Origin: Sulfurimonas sp.
GTDB lineage: Bacteria; Campylobacterota; Campylobacteria; Campylobacterales; Sulfurimonadaceae
Direction: 5' to 3'
Length of the DNA: 9,738 bases
NCBI GenBank assembly: GCA_027063295.1
Contig: JAMORZ010000104.1
Coordinates: forward strand, 1 to 9,738
Shown here: piece by piece, positions 1 to 5,449 of the stretch
Numbering within the stretch: the stretch's first letter is position 1
Layout: the number at the start of each line of letters is the position of its first letter
The notes under the pieces: model-generated
The model's database searches: none
Told to the model about the DNA's origin: nothing
Seen by the model: the letters and a program-made list of their open reading frames with translations, nothing else
Position numbers and translations under genes: made by a program

Positions 1-1017
1 CTGATCTTAAAAGGGGTAAAGTCAACACAAGGTGTAGCAAAAGTTGCCAGAAAGATTATTGAAGCTGTAAAAAAACCTGTTGAAGTTGGATCTCATAAAC
101 TTTATATCTCATCGAGTATTGGTATTAGTATCTATCCAGATGATAGTACAACACCTGAAAATCTTATCAAGTTTGCAGATGCAGCGATGTATAAGGCAAA
201 AGAGGAAGGAAGAGATAACTACCAGTTCTACTCCTCTGAGATGACTGCTGTTGCATTTGAACGTGTTGTGATGGAGAGTAACCTAAGGATGGCGATCTCT
301 GAGAAGCAGTTTGTTGTTTATTTTCAACCACAGTATGAGATAAGAACCCAAAAACTCATAGGGATGGAAGCACTTGTAAGATGGCAACATCCAACTCTTG
401 GACTTGTTCCACCTGGAAGTTTTTTACCTATTGCAGAAGAGAGTGGATTGATTATCGATATAGATCGTATTGTGATGCAACAAGCTATGGAGCAGTTCTC
501 TGCATGGTATAAAGCGGGTCTCAACCCTGGGGTTTTAGCATTGAATCTCTCTATGAAGCAGTTAAACAGCATTGAGTTTGTTGAAGATCTGATTGGAAGG
601 ATGGAGTCAATCGGGTTTGAGCCAAAATGGCTTGAACTTGAAGTGCTTGAGGGGCAAGTAATGAATAACCCTGAACTCTCTATTAAAAAGCTTCAAGAAT
701 TAAGTGATCTTGGTGTGGAGATAGCCATTGATGATTTTGGAACAGGTTACTCTTCACTTTCACACCTTAAAAAGTTGCCTTTGGACAAGTTGAAAATTGA
801 TCAGTCTTTTATACGTGATATTCCAGATGATGAAGAGGATATTGTGATAACAAAAGCGATTATTGCACTTGGAAAAAGTCTCAATCTCAAGCTTATTGCT
901 GAGGGTGTTGAAACAAGAGAGCAAAAAGAGTTTCTTCTTGAAAACGGTTGTGAGTTTGTGCAGGGGTATTTTTACTCACGACCAGTACCTGCAACTGAGA
1001 TTGAAGCTATGCTTTAA
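1..1017 (+). CDS. GGDEF-EAL cyclic-di-GMP protein, 5' end missing
   Basis: The frame is open from base 1, leaving 338 residues of a longer protein. Residues 1-75 are the C-terminal part of a GGDEF domain (SIGISIYPDD, then FADAAMYKAKEEGRDNY). Residues about 95-335 are a full EAL phosphodiesterase domain, the type that hydrolyses cyclic-di-GMP to pGpG. The catalytic set looks intact: FQPQ, EAL at 123-125 followed by VRW, the Asn in ALNLS, the Glu in VLEG, the DDFGTG loop with Asp244-Asp245, the Lys in LKID, the Glu in AEGVE and the Gln in QGY. Phosphodiesterase activity is therefore likely. The GGDEF motif lies left of the window, so I cannot say whether it also makes cyclic-di-GMP, nor what sensory domain precedes it. 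The gene ends 2 nt from the convergent CZB gene, with no terminator of its own in the gap. Confidence 0.93.
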   Translation: MILKGVKSTQGVAKVARKIIEAVKKPVEVGSHKLYISSSIGISIYPDDSTTPENLIKFADAAMYKAKEEGRDNYQFYSSEMTAVAFERVVMESNLRMAISEKQFVVYFQPQYEIRTQKLIGMEALVRWQHPTLGLVPPGSFLPIAEESGLIIDIDRIVMQQAMEQFSAWYKAGLNPGVLALNLSMKQLNSIEFVEDLIGRMESIGFEPKWLELEVLEGQVMNNPELSIKKLQELSDLGVEIAIDDFGTGYSSLSHLKKLPLDKLKIDQSFIRDIPDDEEDIVITKAIIALGKSLNLKLIAEGVETREQKEFLLENGCEFVQGYFYSRPVPATEIEAML

Positions 1018-1019
1018 TC

Positions 1020-1466
1020 TTAGTCAAACTTACTATCTGAAAGAGCCAAGATTCTTCGTGTAGCTGCATCAGCTACACGAAGCATAGCCTCTGTACTCAT
1101 CTCCAACTCTTTATAGTATGCTTTTGCACGATCCAGTGCCATCTCATCAATTTTGTCTTTTTTTAGAACTTTTGATAAAAATCCAGTTTTTTTCATATTT
1201 TTAAAAAGTATATCGTAGATTTTTTTATATTCTGAGTGCCATTGTTCGTGATGTAGATCAAGTTTTTCAAAAAGTTGTGCACCCAAAATATCTTTGAGTT
1301 GTTGTGCATTTTGGTTAAACCATAATCCACATGGACACTCATTTTTAAAAAGGGGAGGGGGAGAATCTATCTTGCTCCCTTTAAGTGCAACACTTATTGT
1401 GTGCATTTGATCGAGATGGATTTTTTTTGTGCTTTCAATGGCATTTATCATCTGTTCTTTGGTCAT
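1020..1466 (-). CDS. CZB (chemoreceptor zinc-binding) domain protein
   Basis: This is a 148-residue soluble protein with no signal peptide or membrane segment. The first 80 or so residues fit the CZB domain, a four-helix zinc-binding unit found on chemoreceptors such as Helicobacter TlpD and on the E. coli cyclase DgcZ. The expected ligands are visible: His17, Cys46 in the CGLWF motif, and His73/His77 in HEQWH (HxxxH). In that family zinc or oxidants acting on the cysteine change signal output. Here the domain stands alone, with a charged helical tail (residues 85-148) in place of a receptor or cyclase, so it probably acts in trans; that is inference. The start is preceded by AGGAAG (complement of 1471-1476), 4 nt from ATG. 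It is divergent from the PAS gene and convergent with the EAL gene. A 13-bp hairpin lies in codons 129-138. Confidence 0.85.
   Translation of the reverse strand: MTKEQMINAIESTKKIHLDQMHTISVALKGSKIDSPPPLFKNECPCGLWFNQNAQQLKDILGAQLFEKLDLHHEQWHSEYKKIYDILFKNMKKTGFLSKVLKKDKIDEMALDRAKAYYKELEMSTEAMLRVADAATRRILALSDSKFD
1054..1082. repeat. Perfect 13-bp inverted repeat with 3-nt loop
   Basis: CTTCGTGTAGCTG (1054-1066) and its exact reverse complement (1070-1082) flank the loop CAT. The repeat lies inside the 3' end of the CZB reading frame and also 36 nt after the EAL stop codon. It can fold in RNA from either strand. No T-run follows on either side, so it is not a classical intrinsic terminator. A role in 3'-end protection or in stopping convergent transcription is inference. 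Confidence 0.8.
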
Positions 1467-1486
1467 ATTACTTCCTACATCTAAAC

Positions 1487-1492
1487 ATTATC
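1487..1492 (-). promoter_or_regulatory. Candidate -10 box for the CZB gene
   Basis: On the minus strand this reads GATAAT, one mismatch from TATAAT, 20 nt before the CZB start codon. A short leader would still hold the AGGAAG ribosome site. There is no convincing -35 box, as is common in Campylobacterota. AT-rich DNA makes chance matches likely. Confidence 0.35.
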
Positions 1493-1525
1493 GCTATTAT
1501 TACATATCTTTAATAAATAAAAGTA

Positions 1526-1531
1526 TATAAT
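1526..1531 (+). promoter_or_regulatory. Probable -10 box for the PAS gene
   Basis: An exact TATAAT lies 30 nt before the PAS start codon, in A/T-rich DNA without a clear -35 box. The predicted RNA start near 1538 leaves a leader of about 24 nt that contains AAGGAG (1548-1553), 8 nt before ATG. Confidence 0.6.
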
Positions 1532-1561
1532 AAAACGAAATTTGCACAAGGAGACATTTCG

Positions 1562-2125
1562 ATGACAAAACCAGAGCCAAATAATCATGAGATAAAACTC
1601 AGCCCAAAGAGATATATTGTGTCAAAAACAGATGCAAAGGGTATCATTGAATATGGAAATGATTATTTTGTAGAGATTTCAGGGTATACAGAAGCTGAGC
1701 TTATTGGAAAACCACACAGTATTGTTCGTCATCCAGATATGCCAAAAGTTGTCTTTAAAATGATGTGGGATCGTATAAATAAAGCACAAAATATTATGGC
1801 TGTGGTAAAAAATATGGCAAAAGATGGAAGTTACTATTGGGTTGTTACAGAGTTTGAACCAAAAGTTGATCCTATCTCCAATGAGATTATTTCACATACT
1901 GCATTTAGAAAAGCGGCACCACAAAAAGCGATAGAGGTGATGGAACCAATCTATCAAAAACTTTTAGAGATAGAACATGATGGTGGTATGGAAGCGAGTG
2001 AGAAATATCTCCGTGGATTTTTAGAAGAGAAAAAAGTTACTTATGATGATTTTATTGATGATCTTGTAGGAAATAAGGGTGTTTTTAAACTCTTTTTTAC
2101 TGCAATGAAAAAACTCTTCTCATAA
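1562..2125 (+). CDS. Aer/CetB-like PAS sensor protein, probably FAD-binding
   Basis: This is a 187-residue soluble protein. Residues about 15-120 are a PAS domain very close to the redox-sensing PAS of E. coli Aer: the segment NDYFVEISGYTEAEL, then PHSIVRHPDMP, then VVKN and YYWV. By alignment from memory, the residues tied to FAD binding or signalling in Aer (His53, Arg57, Asp60, Trp70, Asn85) correspond to His52, Arg56, Asp59, Trp69 and Asn84 here, all unchanged. FAD binding is therefore likely. Aer's HAMP, membrane and signalling parts are absent. The tail, about residues 120-187, is helical with no transmembrane segment. This matches the Campylobacter CetB layout, where a separate PAS protein signals to the receptor CetA to control energy taxis. 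No CetA-like gene is in view, so the partner is unknown. A strong AAGGAG site supports the start. It is divergent from the CZB gene and followed by rsmG. Confidence 0.9.
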   Translation: MTKPEPNNHEIKLSPKRYIVSKTDAKGIIEYGNDYFVEISGYTEAELIGKPHSIVRHPDMPKVVFKMMWDRINKAQNIMAVVKNMAKDGSYYWVVTEFEPKVDPISNEIISHTAFRKAAPQKAIEVMEPIYQKLLEIEHDGGMEASEKYLRGFLEEKKVTYDDFIDDLVGNKGVFKLFFTAMKKLFS

Positions 2126-2140
2126 ACACAACTTTTTAGA

Positions 2141-2146
2141 TAAAAT
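2141..2146 (+). promoter_or_regulatory. Candidate -10 box for the rsmG operon
   Basis: TAAAAT, one mismatch from TATAAT, follows the T-rich stretch ACTTTTTAGA. An RNA start near 2152-2153 would leave about 18 nt of leader containing the AAGGAT ribosome site (2158-2163). Confidence 0.4.
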
Positions 2147-2168
2147 ATCCTTTTTATAAGGATATTTT
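2142..2168 (+). terminator. 9-bp inverted repeat with T-tail, over the rsmG ribosome site
   Basis: AAAATATCC (2142-2150) pairs exactly with GGATATTTT (2160-2168) across a 9-nt loop, followed by T residues to 2171. The shape is that of an intrinsic terminator for the PAS transcript, but the stem has only two G-C pairs. Its 3' arm also covers most of the rsmG ribosome site and ends two bases before the start codon. In read-through RNA it could terminate transcription or mask rsmG translation. Confidence 0.45.
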
Positions 2169-2169
2169 T

Positions 2170-2760
2170 TTGGATCTTAAAACAACACTACAAACAGATG
2201 GCATCGATGTGCCAGAAAACTTTTTTTACAACATTCAAAAATACAAAGAACACCTTTTTAAGTGGAACAAGATTCACAACTTAACAGGTGCGAGAGATGA
2301 AGCAACTATGGATGAGTTTATCTATGATGCAGTTTTTCCAGTAAGTTTCTTACCTCATGTTGATACCCTCTTAGATATTGGTACTGGTGCAGGATTTCCT
2401 GGAATGATCTTGGCAATGGCACTTCCAAATACAGAGGTTACATTGGTAGAACCATTGACAAAAAGAGCAGCATTTTTACAGTTTATCAAAGCAGATTTAG
2501 GACTTAAAAATGTAACTGTTGTGAAAAAACGTGTAGAGGAGATGGAGAGTGAAGTGTTTGAACTTATCACATCACGTGCTGTAACACAGACAAAAATGCT
2601 TTTAGAGCTAAGCAAAGATTTTCGTGATAGCTCTTCAAAACTTCTGTTTTACAAAGGTCAGAAGGTCTATGATGAAATTGAAGATGGTGTTGAGGGGATG
2701 AAACATAAGGTTATCACAACACACAACAGACACTATCTATTGTTAGGGGAGTATGTATGA
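2170..2760 (+). CDS. rsmG: 16S rRNA (guanine-N7)-methyltransferase RsmG (GidB)
   Basis: RsmG uses S-adenosylmethionine to methylate N7 of a conserved guanine in the 530 loop of 16S rRNA (G527 in E. coli). Loss of the enzyme is known to give low-level streptomycin resistance. The 196 residues are normal for the family. Visible motifs are WNKIHNLTG (32-40), the SAM-binding loop LLDIGTGAGFPG (67-78), the acidic strand end LVEPLTKRAAFL, and ITSRAV. The start is TTG, preceded by AAGGAT at 2158-2163 with a 6-nt spacer. No in-frame ATG lies upstream near the ribosome site, and the next Met would cut off the conserved N-terminal helix. The gene ends with an ATGA overlap onto the next gene, so the two are probably translationally coupled. 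The Aer/CetB-type neighbour resembles the C. jejuni order as I recall it. Confidence 0.95.
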   Translation: MDLKTTLQTDGIDVPENFFYNIQKYKEHLFKWNKIHNLTGARDEATMDEFIYDAVFPVSFLPHVDTLLDIGTGAGFPGMILAMALPNTEVTLVEPLTKRAAFLQFIKADLGLKNVTVVKKRVEEMESEVFELITSRAVTQTKMLLELSKDFRDSSSKLLFYKGQKVYDEIEDGVEGMKHKVITTHNRHYLLLGEYV

Positions 2761-2984
2761 TATTAAAATTATTATTGATAATTGGTGTGATAGGTGTTGT
2801 TTATTTTATGTTTTTTAAAAAGAAAAATGTTTCAAAAAGATCACAAGATACTTCACAACAAAATCAAGATGCAAATGAACTTGTAAAATGTGAAGGGTGT
2901 GGAGTATATCTTGATATCAATGATGCACTTTTGTCAAATGCAAAATATTACTGCTCAAAAGAGTGTGAACATAAAAAAGGATAG
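2757..2984 (+). CDS. Small PP0621-like membrane protein with four-Cys motif
   Basis: This is a 75-residue protein. Residues 2-20 form one hydrophobic helix, followed by KKK, so the remainder is probably cytoplasmic under the positive-inside rule. After a Gln/Asn-rich linker comes a compact C-terminal motif: Cys45 and Cys48 (CEGC), then Cys66 and Cys70 (CSKEC). This CxxC...CxxxC pattern with YYCS resembles the PP0621 family, whose function is unknown. The four cysteines suggest a tetrahedral zinc site; that is inference. The start overlaps the rsmG stop (ATGA) and the stop lies 2 nt before the next start, so it is the middle gene of an operon. It may anchor a partner at the membrane, but nothing in the sequence names one. 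Confidence 0.85.
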   Translation: MILKLLLIIGVIGVVYFMFFKKKNVSKRSQDTSQQNQDANELVKCEGCGVYLDINDALLSNAKYYCSKECEHKKG

Positions 2985-2986
2985 CA

Positions 2987-3379
2987 ATGTTACTATTTGG
3001 ACATAGATTTTTATCAACACAACCTTTTTATCATATAGAGAGTATCGAAGCGATTCGCAATACCCCTCCAAATGCACTTTTATATTTGCATTTTAGTGAA
3101 GAAAATCTTGATATCATCAACCATCTACAGCAAAATCACCTCTCTTTTGCTTTGGTTGTAGAGACAATTACTCAAATCATATATGCTTCTGCATTGGGAG
3201 CCAGATATATTGTTGTTTCAAAAAAGATGGCAAAAAGTGCACAGGATATAGCAGAAAATTATCTTTTTGATGCAAAAATTTTAGCGATTATTGAGAGTGA
3301 TGATGAGATTGAAGAGCTTGCAATACTTGGTATTGATGGAGTTTTGTTTGCTAATGCTGTTGTAAAAATAACTTCTTAA
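2987..3379 (+). CDS. Unrecognised 130-residue alpha/beta protein
   Basis: I do not recognise a named family. The protein has no signal peptide or membrane helix. It reads as alternating strands and helices: ALLYLHF, a helix near EENLDIINHL, SFALVVE, a helix over TQIIYASALGA, RYIVVSKK, a helix over AKSAQDIAENYLFD, KILAIIES, a helix near EIEELAI, and IDGVLFANAVV. That rhythm suggests a Rossmann-like sheet or part of a TIM barrel. Repeated strand-helix units ending in ALGARYIVV and LGIDGVLF resemble the C-terminal half of some barrels, but I see no catalytic motif. The start follows AAGG (2977-2980), and the gap from the previous gene is 2 nt, so it is the third gene of the rsmG operon. It may be a Campylobacterota-specific protein; I cannot confirm that. 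Confidence 0.8.
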   Translation: MLLFGHRFLSTQPFYHIESIEAIRNTPPNALLYLHFSEENLDIINHLQQNHLSFALVVETITQIIYASALGARYIVVSKKMAKSAQDIAENYLFDAKILAIIESDDEIEELAILGIDGVLFANAVVKITS

Positions 3380-3395
3380 AAGGGAGTTAGTTTTT
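3364..3395. terminator. Weak bidirectional terminator-like hairpin
   Basis: AAAAATAACT (3364-3373) can pair with AGTTAGTTTTT (3385-3395) through an 11-nt loop, with one bulged G at 3390. A-run and T-run flank the stem, so it could stop transcription from both sides. It lies exactly where the rsmG operon and alr converge. The stem is AT-rich and weak, so confidence is low. Confidence 0.35.
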
Positions 3396-4413
3396 ACTCA
3401 ACGATTTTACGTTGTAAATGGGGCTTGAGTGATGTGAGGATCTCGTAGCTGATAGTTTTTGCTTTGGGTGCTATCTCTCTTGCATCATTAAAGATACACA
3501 CTTGATCCTCTTTGCTTAAAAATGAACTGTTATCCATAGAGATACGTCCAGCGATCTTGATCCCATCTGGGGTTGTATAGTTGTTTGAAAGTATGCGTAA
3601 AAATCCATCTCCATACCCAATATCATATGTGCTTACCATCAACTCTTGTACAGCTTTAAATGTTGCTCCATATCCAACATACCCTTCAACTGGAAGATAG
3701 CGAGAGCTTATTTTATGTGCATAGAGAGCTAGAACAGGTTGAAGCATATCCTCTTTAGAGCTAAAAGGTGTTTTTAAACATCCATAAGCAGCAATCCCCA
3801 CGCGAGCCATATCCTCTATGCAGGTATCTTCTCGAAATAAAGCAGCAGAGTTACATGAGTGAAAACGCAAAGGTGCAAACCCTTTTTGTTCTGCTAAAGT
3901 TGTAGCATTGAGTTTGATGATGGAGAAGTTATGTTTTTGTATCTCATAGAGTGGATGGACTTCATCTGCACACCCATGATGCGTAAAAACTGCTTCAAGT
4001 TGTAGCCCTTGCATCTCTATCATCTCAAACGCAGCTTGAAGCTCTGCCATCTCTATGCCGTTACGGTTCATCCCTGTGTTGACTTTAAGCTCAACTCTTG
4101 TATCTGCAGGAAATGTTTTGATGGCTTTGAGGGAGTTGATGGTGTAACAAAAGTTTTCTTGGGGATCTTTTGGAGTATCTGCTAAGATAAGTATATACTC
4201 AAAAAGATCTTTTATCTTTACTGCTTCACTCTCAAGCTGTACCACTGCTTTTGTGATTCCATACTCTTTTGCCATACTTGAGATCTCTAAAAGTCCATGA
4301 CCATAAGCATTGTCTTTTAAAACAAGTGCGATTTTATCTTTAGTTTTGGTAAGTGTTGCGATAATATCAAGGTTATTAAAAAAATGTTTTTTATTTAGAG
4401 TTATGTAAGCCAT
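3394..4413 (-). CDS. alr: Alanine racemase
   Basis: This PLP enzyme interconverts L- and D-alanine and supplies D-Ala for peptidoglycan. From the start MAYITLNKK it has 339 residues, close to the usual 350-370. Lys33 in VLKDNAYGHG is the PLP-binding lysine. Other family motifs are LKVNTGMNRNGI (109-120), HSCNSAAL, RVGIAAYG (204-211), Tyr248 in VGYGA (the second catalytic base), DIGYGDGFLR and GRISMDN. KDNAYG in place of the commoner KANAYG is, from memory, usual in Campylobacterota. The frame stays open upstream to 4548, but that part is antisense to aguA and has no alanine racemase homology, so the start at 4413 is preferred. No Shine-Dalgarno precedes it, while a perfect TATAAT sits 6 nt upstream. 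The gene converges on the rsmG operon and diverges from aguA. Confidence 0.95.
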   Translation of the reverse strand: MAYITLNKKHFFNNLDIIATLTKTKDKIALVLKDNAYGHGLLEISSMAKEYGITKAVVQLESEAVKIKDLFEYILILADTPKDPQENFCYTINSLKAIKTFPADTRVELKVNTGMNRNGIEMAELQAAFEMIEMQGLQLEAVFTHHGCADEVHPLYEIQKHNFSIIKLNATTLAEQKGFAPLRFHSCNSAALFREDTCIEDMARVGIAAYGCLKTPFSSKEDMLQPVLALYAHKISSRYLPVEGYVGYGATFKAVQELMVSTYDIGYGDGFLRILSNNYTTPDGIKIAGRISMDNSSFLSKEDQVCIFNDAREIAPKAKTISYEILTSLKPHLQRKIVE

Positions 4414-4419
4414 AAAGGA
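4414..4419 (+). promoter_or_regulatory. aguA ribosome binding site within the 16-bp gap
   Basis: AAAGGA lies 10 nt before the aguA ATG and starts one base beyond the alr start codon on the other strand. It supports the 4430 start. The aguA promoter must then lie inside alr, and I cannot place it with confidence. Confidence 0.55.
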
Positions 4420-4425
4420 ATTATA
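4420..4425 (-). promoter_or_regulatory. -10 box of alr, suggesting a leaderless transcript
   Basis: Read on the minus strand this is exactly TATAAT within GTGTATAATTCC. Only 6 nt separate it from the alr ATG. RNA synthesis normally begins about 7 nt after the -10 box, which places the RNA start at or next to the start codon. Confidence 0.5.
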
Positions 4426-4429
4426 CACT

Positions 4430-5395
4430 ATGAAAAGGTTAATTGCAGAGTTTGAGAAGCAAACTTTGACACAAATTATCTTTCCCCACCCAAAAACAGA
4501 TTGGGCAGAGTATCTCTTGGAGGCACAGGAGTGTTTTGTAAATATCATCGAAGCAGTAAGAAAGTACCAGCTTTGCAGAGTTGTATGCTACAGTGTTTCT
4601 GAGGTGCAAAAACATTTTGAGAGTTTTGAAAATCTGGAGTTTGTTGAGTATGAGGGGGATGATACCTGGGCAAGAGACTGCTCAGCTATCTCTGTAGAGA
4701 CACAAGATAGCATAGAGTATCTTGACTTTAGGTTTAACGGCTGGGGTAGTAAGTTTGATGCTTTCAAAGATGATGCGATGACATCAAACATAATGTCACA
4801 AAGCAAGAAGATAGATTTTATCTTGGAGGGGGGATCTATTGAGAGTAATGGCAAGGGGATTTTACTCACCACCTCGGAGTGTATGCTCAACCCCAACAGA
4901 AACCCACACCTCACACAAATGCAGATAACTCAAAAGCTCAAAGAGTATCTAGGTGTTGATGAAGTGCTTTATCTTGAGTATGGCTACTTAGCAGGAGATG
5001 ATACCGACTCACACATAGATACTTTGGTGCGTTTTATCTCAGAAGATGAGTTGGTATATGTGCAGTGTAAAGATAAAGATGATGAACATTTTGATGCACT
5101 TTTAAAGATGGAGAAGCAACTTCATGCCTTTGCACAAAAGTATAACTTTACACTGCATCCACTCCCTATGGTCTCGCCACTTTTTTATGACAAAGAGAGG
5201 CTTCCTGCTACCTATGCGAATTTTTTATTTGTTAATGGTGCTGTTTTAATACCAACATACAACACACCAGAGGATCAAGAGGCTTTAGATATTTTTGCTA
5301 AGTTGTTGCCCCAAAGGGAGATAGTTGGCATAGATTGTGGTGTATTGGTGCGCCAACATGGTTCGCTTCATTGTGTTACGATGAATTTTGTATAA
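4430..5395 (+). CDS. aguA: Agmatine deiminase
   Basis: It hydrolyses agmatine to N-carbamoylputrescine and ammonia, a step from arginine to putrescine. The 321 residues belong to the peptidyl-arginine-deiminase-like (PAD_porph) fold. The active-site pattern is complete: DDTWARD with Asp83, FNGWG (103-106), LEGGSIE with Glu133, DSHID with His195 and Asp197, and the nucleophile Cys315 in HGSLHCVTMN, six residues before the end. The length is slightly below the usual 330-370. An N-carbamoylputrescine amidase (aguB) would normally complete the route, but none is in the window, so it must lie elsewhere if the pathway runs. The gene is divergent from alr, with start codons 16 bp apart. The promoter of the next operon overlaps its stop codon. 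Other guanidine-modifying members cannot be fully excluded. Confidence 0.92.
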   Translation: MKRLIAEFEKQTLTQIIFPHPKTDWAEYLLEAQECFVNIIEAVRKYQLCRVVCYSVSEVQKHFESFENLEFVEYEGDDTWARDCSAISVETQDSIEYLDFRFNGWGSKFDAFKDDAMTSNIMSQSKKIDFILEGGSIESNGKGILLTTSECMLNPNRNPHLTQMQITQKLKEYLGVDEVLYLEYGYLAGDDTDSHIDTLVRFISEDELVYVQCKDKDDEHFDALLKMEKQLHAFAQKYNFTLHPLPMVSPLFYDKERLPATYANFLFVNGAVLIPTYNTPEDQEALDIFAKLLPQREIVGIDCGVLVRQHGSLHCVTMNFV

Positions 5396-5396
5396 T
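5391..5396 (+). promoter_or_regulatory. Probable -10 box for the FIST-cyclase operon
   Basis: An exact TATAAT within TTTTGTATAATTTT overlaps the aguA stop codon. The predicted RNA start near 5402-5403 gives a leader of about 48 nt to the preferred FIST start, and that leader contains the hairpin at 5417-5437. The GTATAATT context matches the alr box on the other strand. Confidence 0.55.
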
Positions 5397-5416
5397 TTTA
5401 TGAACACTTAAGTTCA

Positions 5417-5437
5417 GTAGGACTACAATAGTTCTAC
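5417..5437 (+). repeat. 8-bp hairpin in the FIST leader
   Basis: GTAGGACT (5417-5424) pairs with AGTTCTAC (5430-5437) through the loop ACAAT, with one G-U pair. It ends just before the first possible FIST ATG (5438) and 12 nt before the preferred one (5450), next to the GGGGG ribosome site (5440-5444). A T-tail is lacking, so it is not an intrinsic terminator. Translation control is possible. Confidence 0.45.
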
Positions 5438-5449
5438 ATGGGGGATGAG

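Noticed and set aside
324..572. An 82-residue minus-strand frame within the EAL gene
   Set aside because: It is antisense to conserved EAL motifs, with no ribosome site; a shadow.
863..1063. A 66-residue plus-strand reading frame over the EAL end
   Set aside because: It is out of frame inside a conserved EAL domain and its protein looks like no family; a shadow.
2355..2615. A minus-strand frame within rsmG
   Set aside because: It is antisense to the SAM-binding region; its Ser/Thr/Val-rich product is typical of antisense reading.
4414..4548. An upstream extension of alr by 45 residues
   Set aside because: It is antisense to the start of aguA, has no alanine racemase sequence, and the family start MAYITLNKK fits ATG 4413.
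4588..4914. A 108-residue minus-strand frame within aguA
   Set aside because: It is antisense to the WARD and EGG catalytic motifs; no independent support.
5402..5415. GAACACTTAAGTTC, with ACTTAAGT as a perfect 8-bp palindrome, as an operator
   Set aside because: An 8-bp palindrome in AT-rich DNA is common, and the outer GAAC/GTTC pairing is an alternative frame of the same bases; not enough to call a site.
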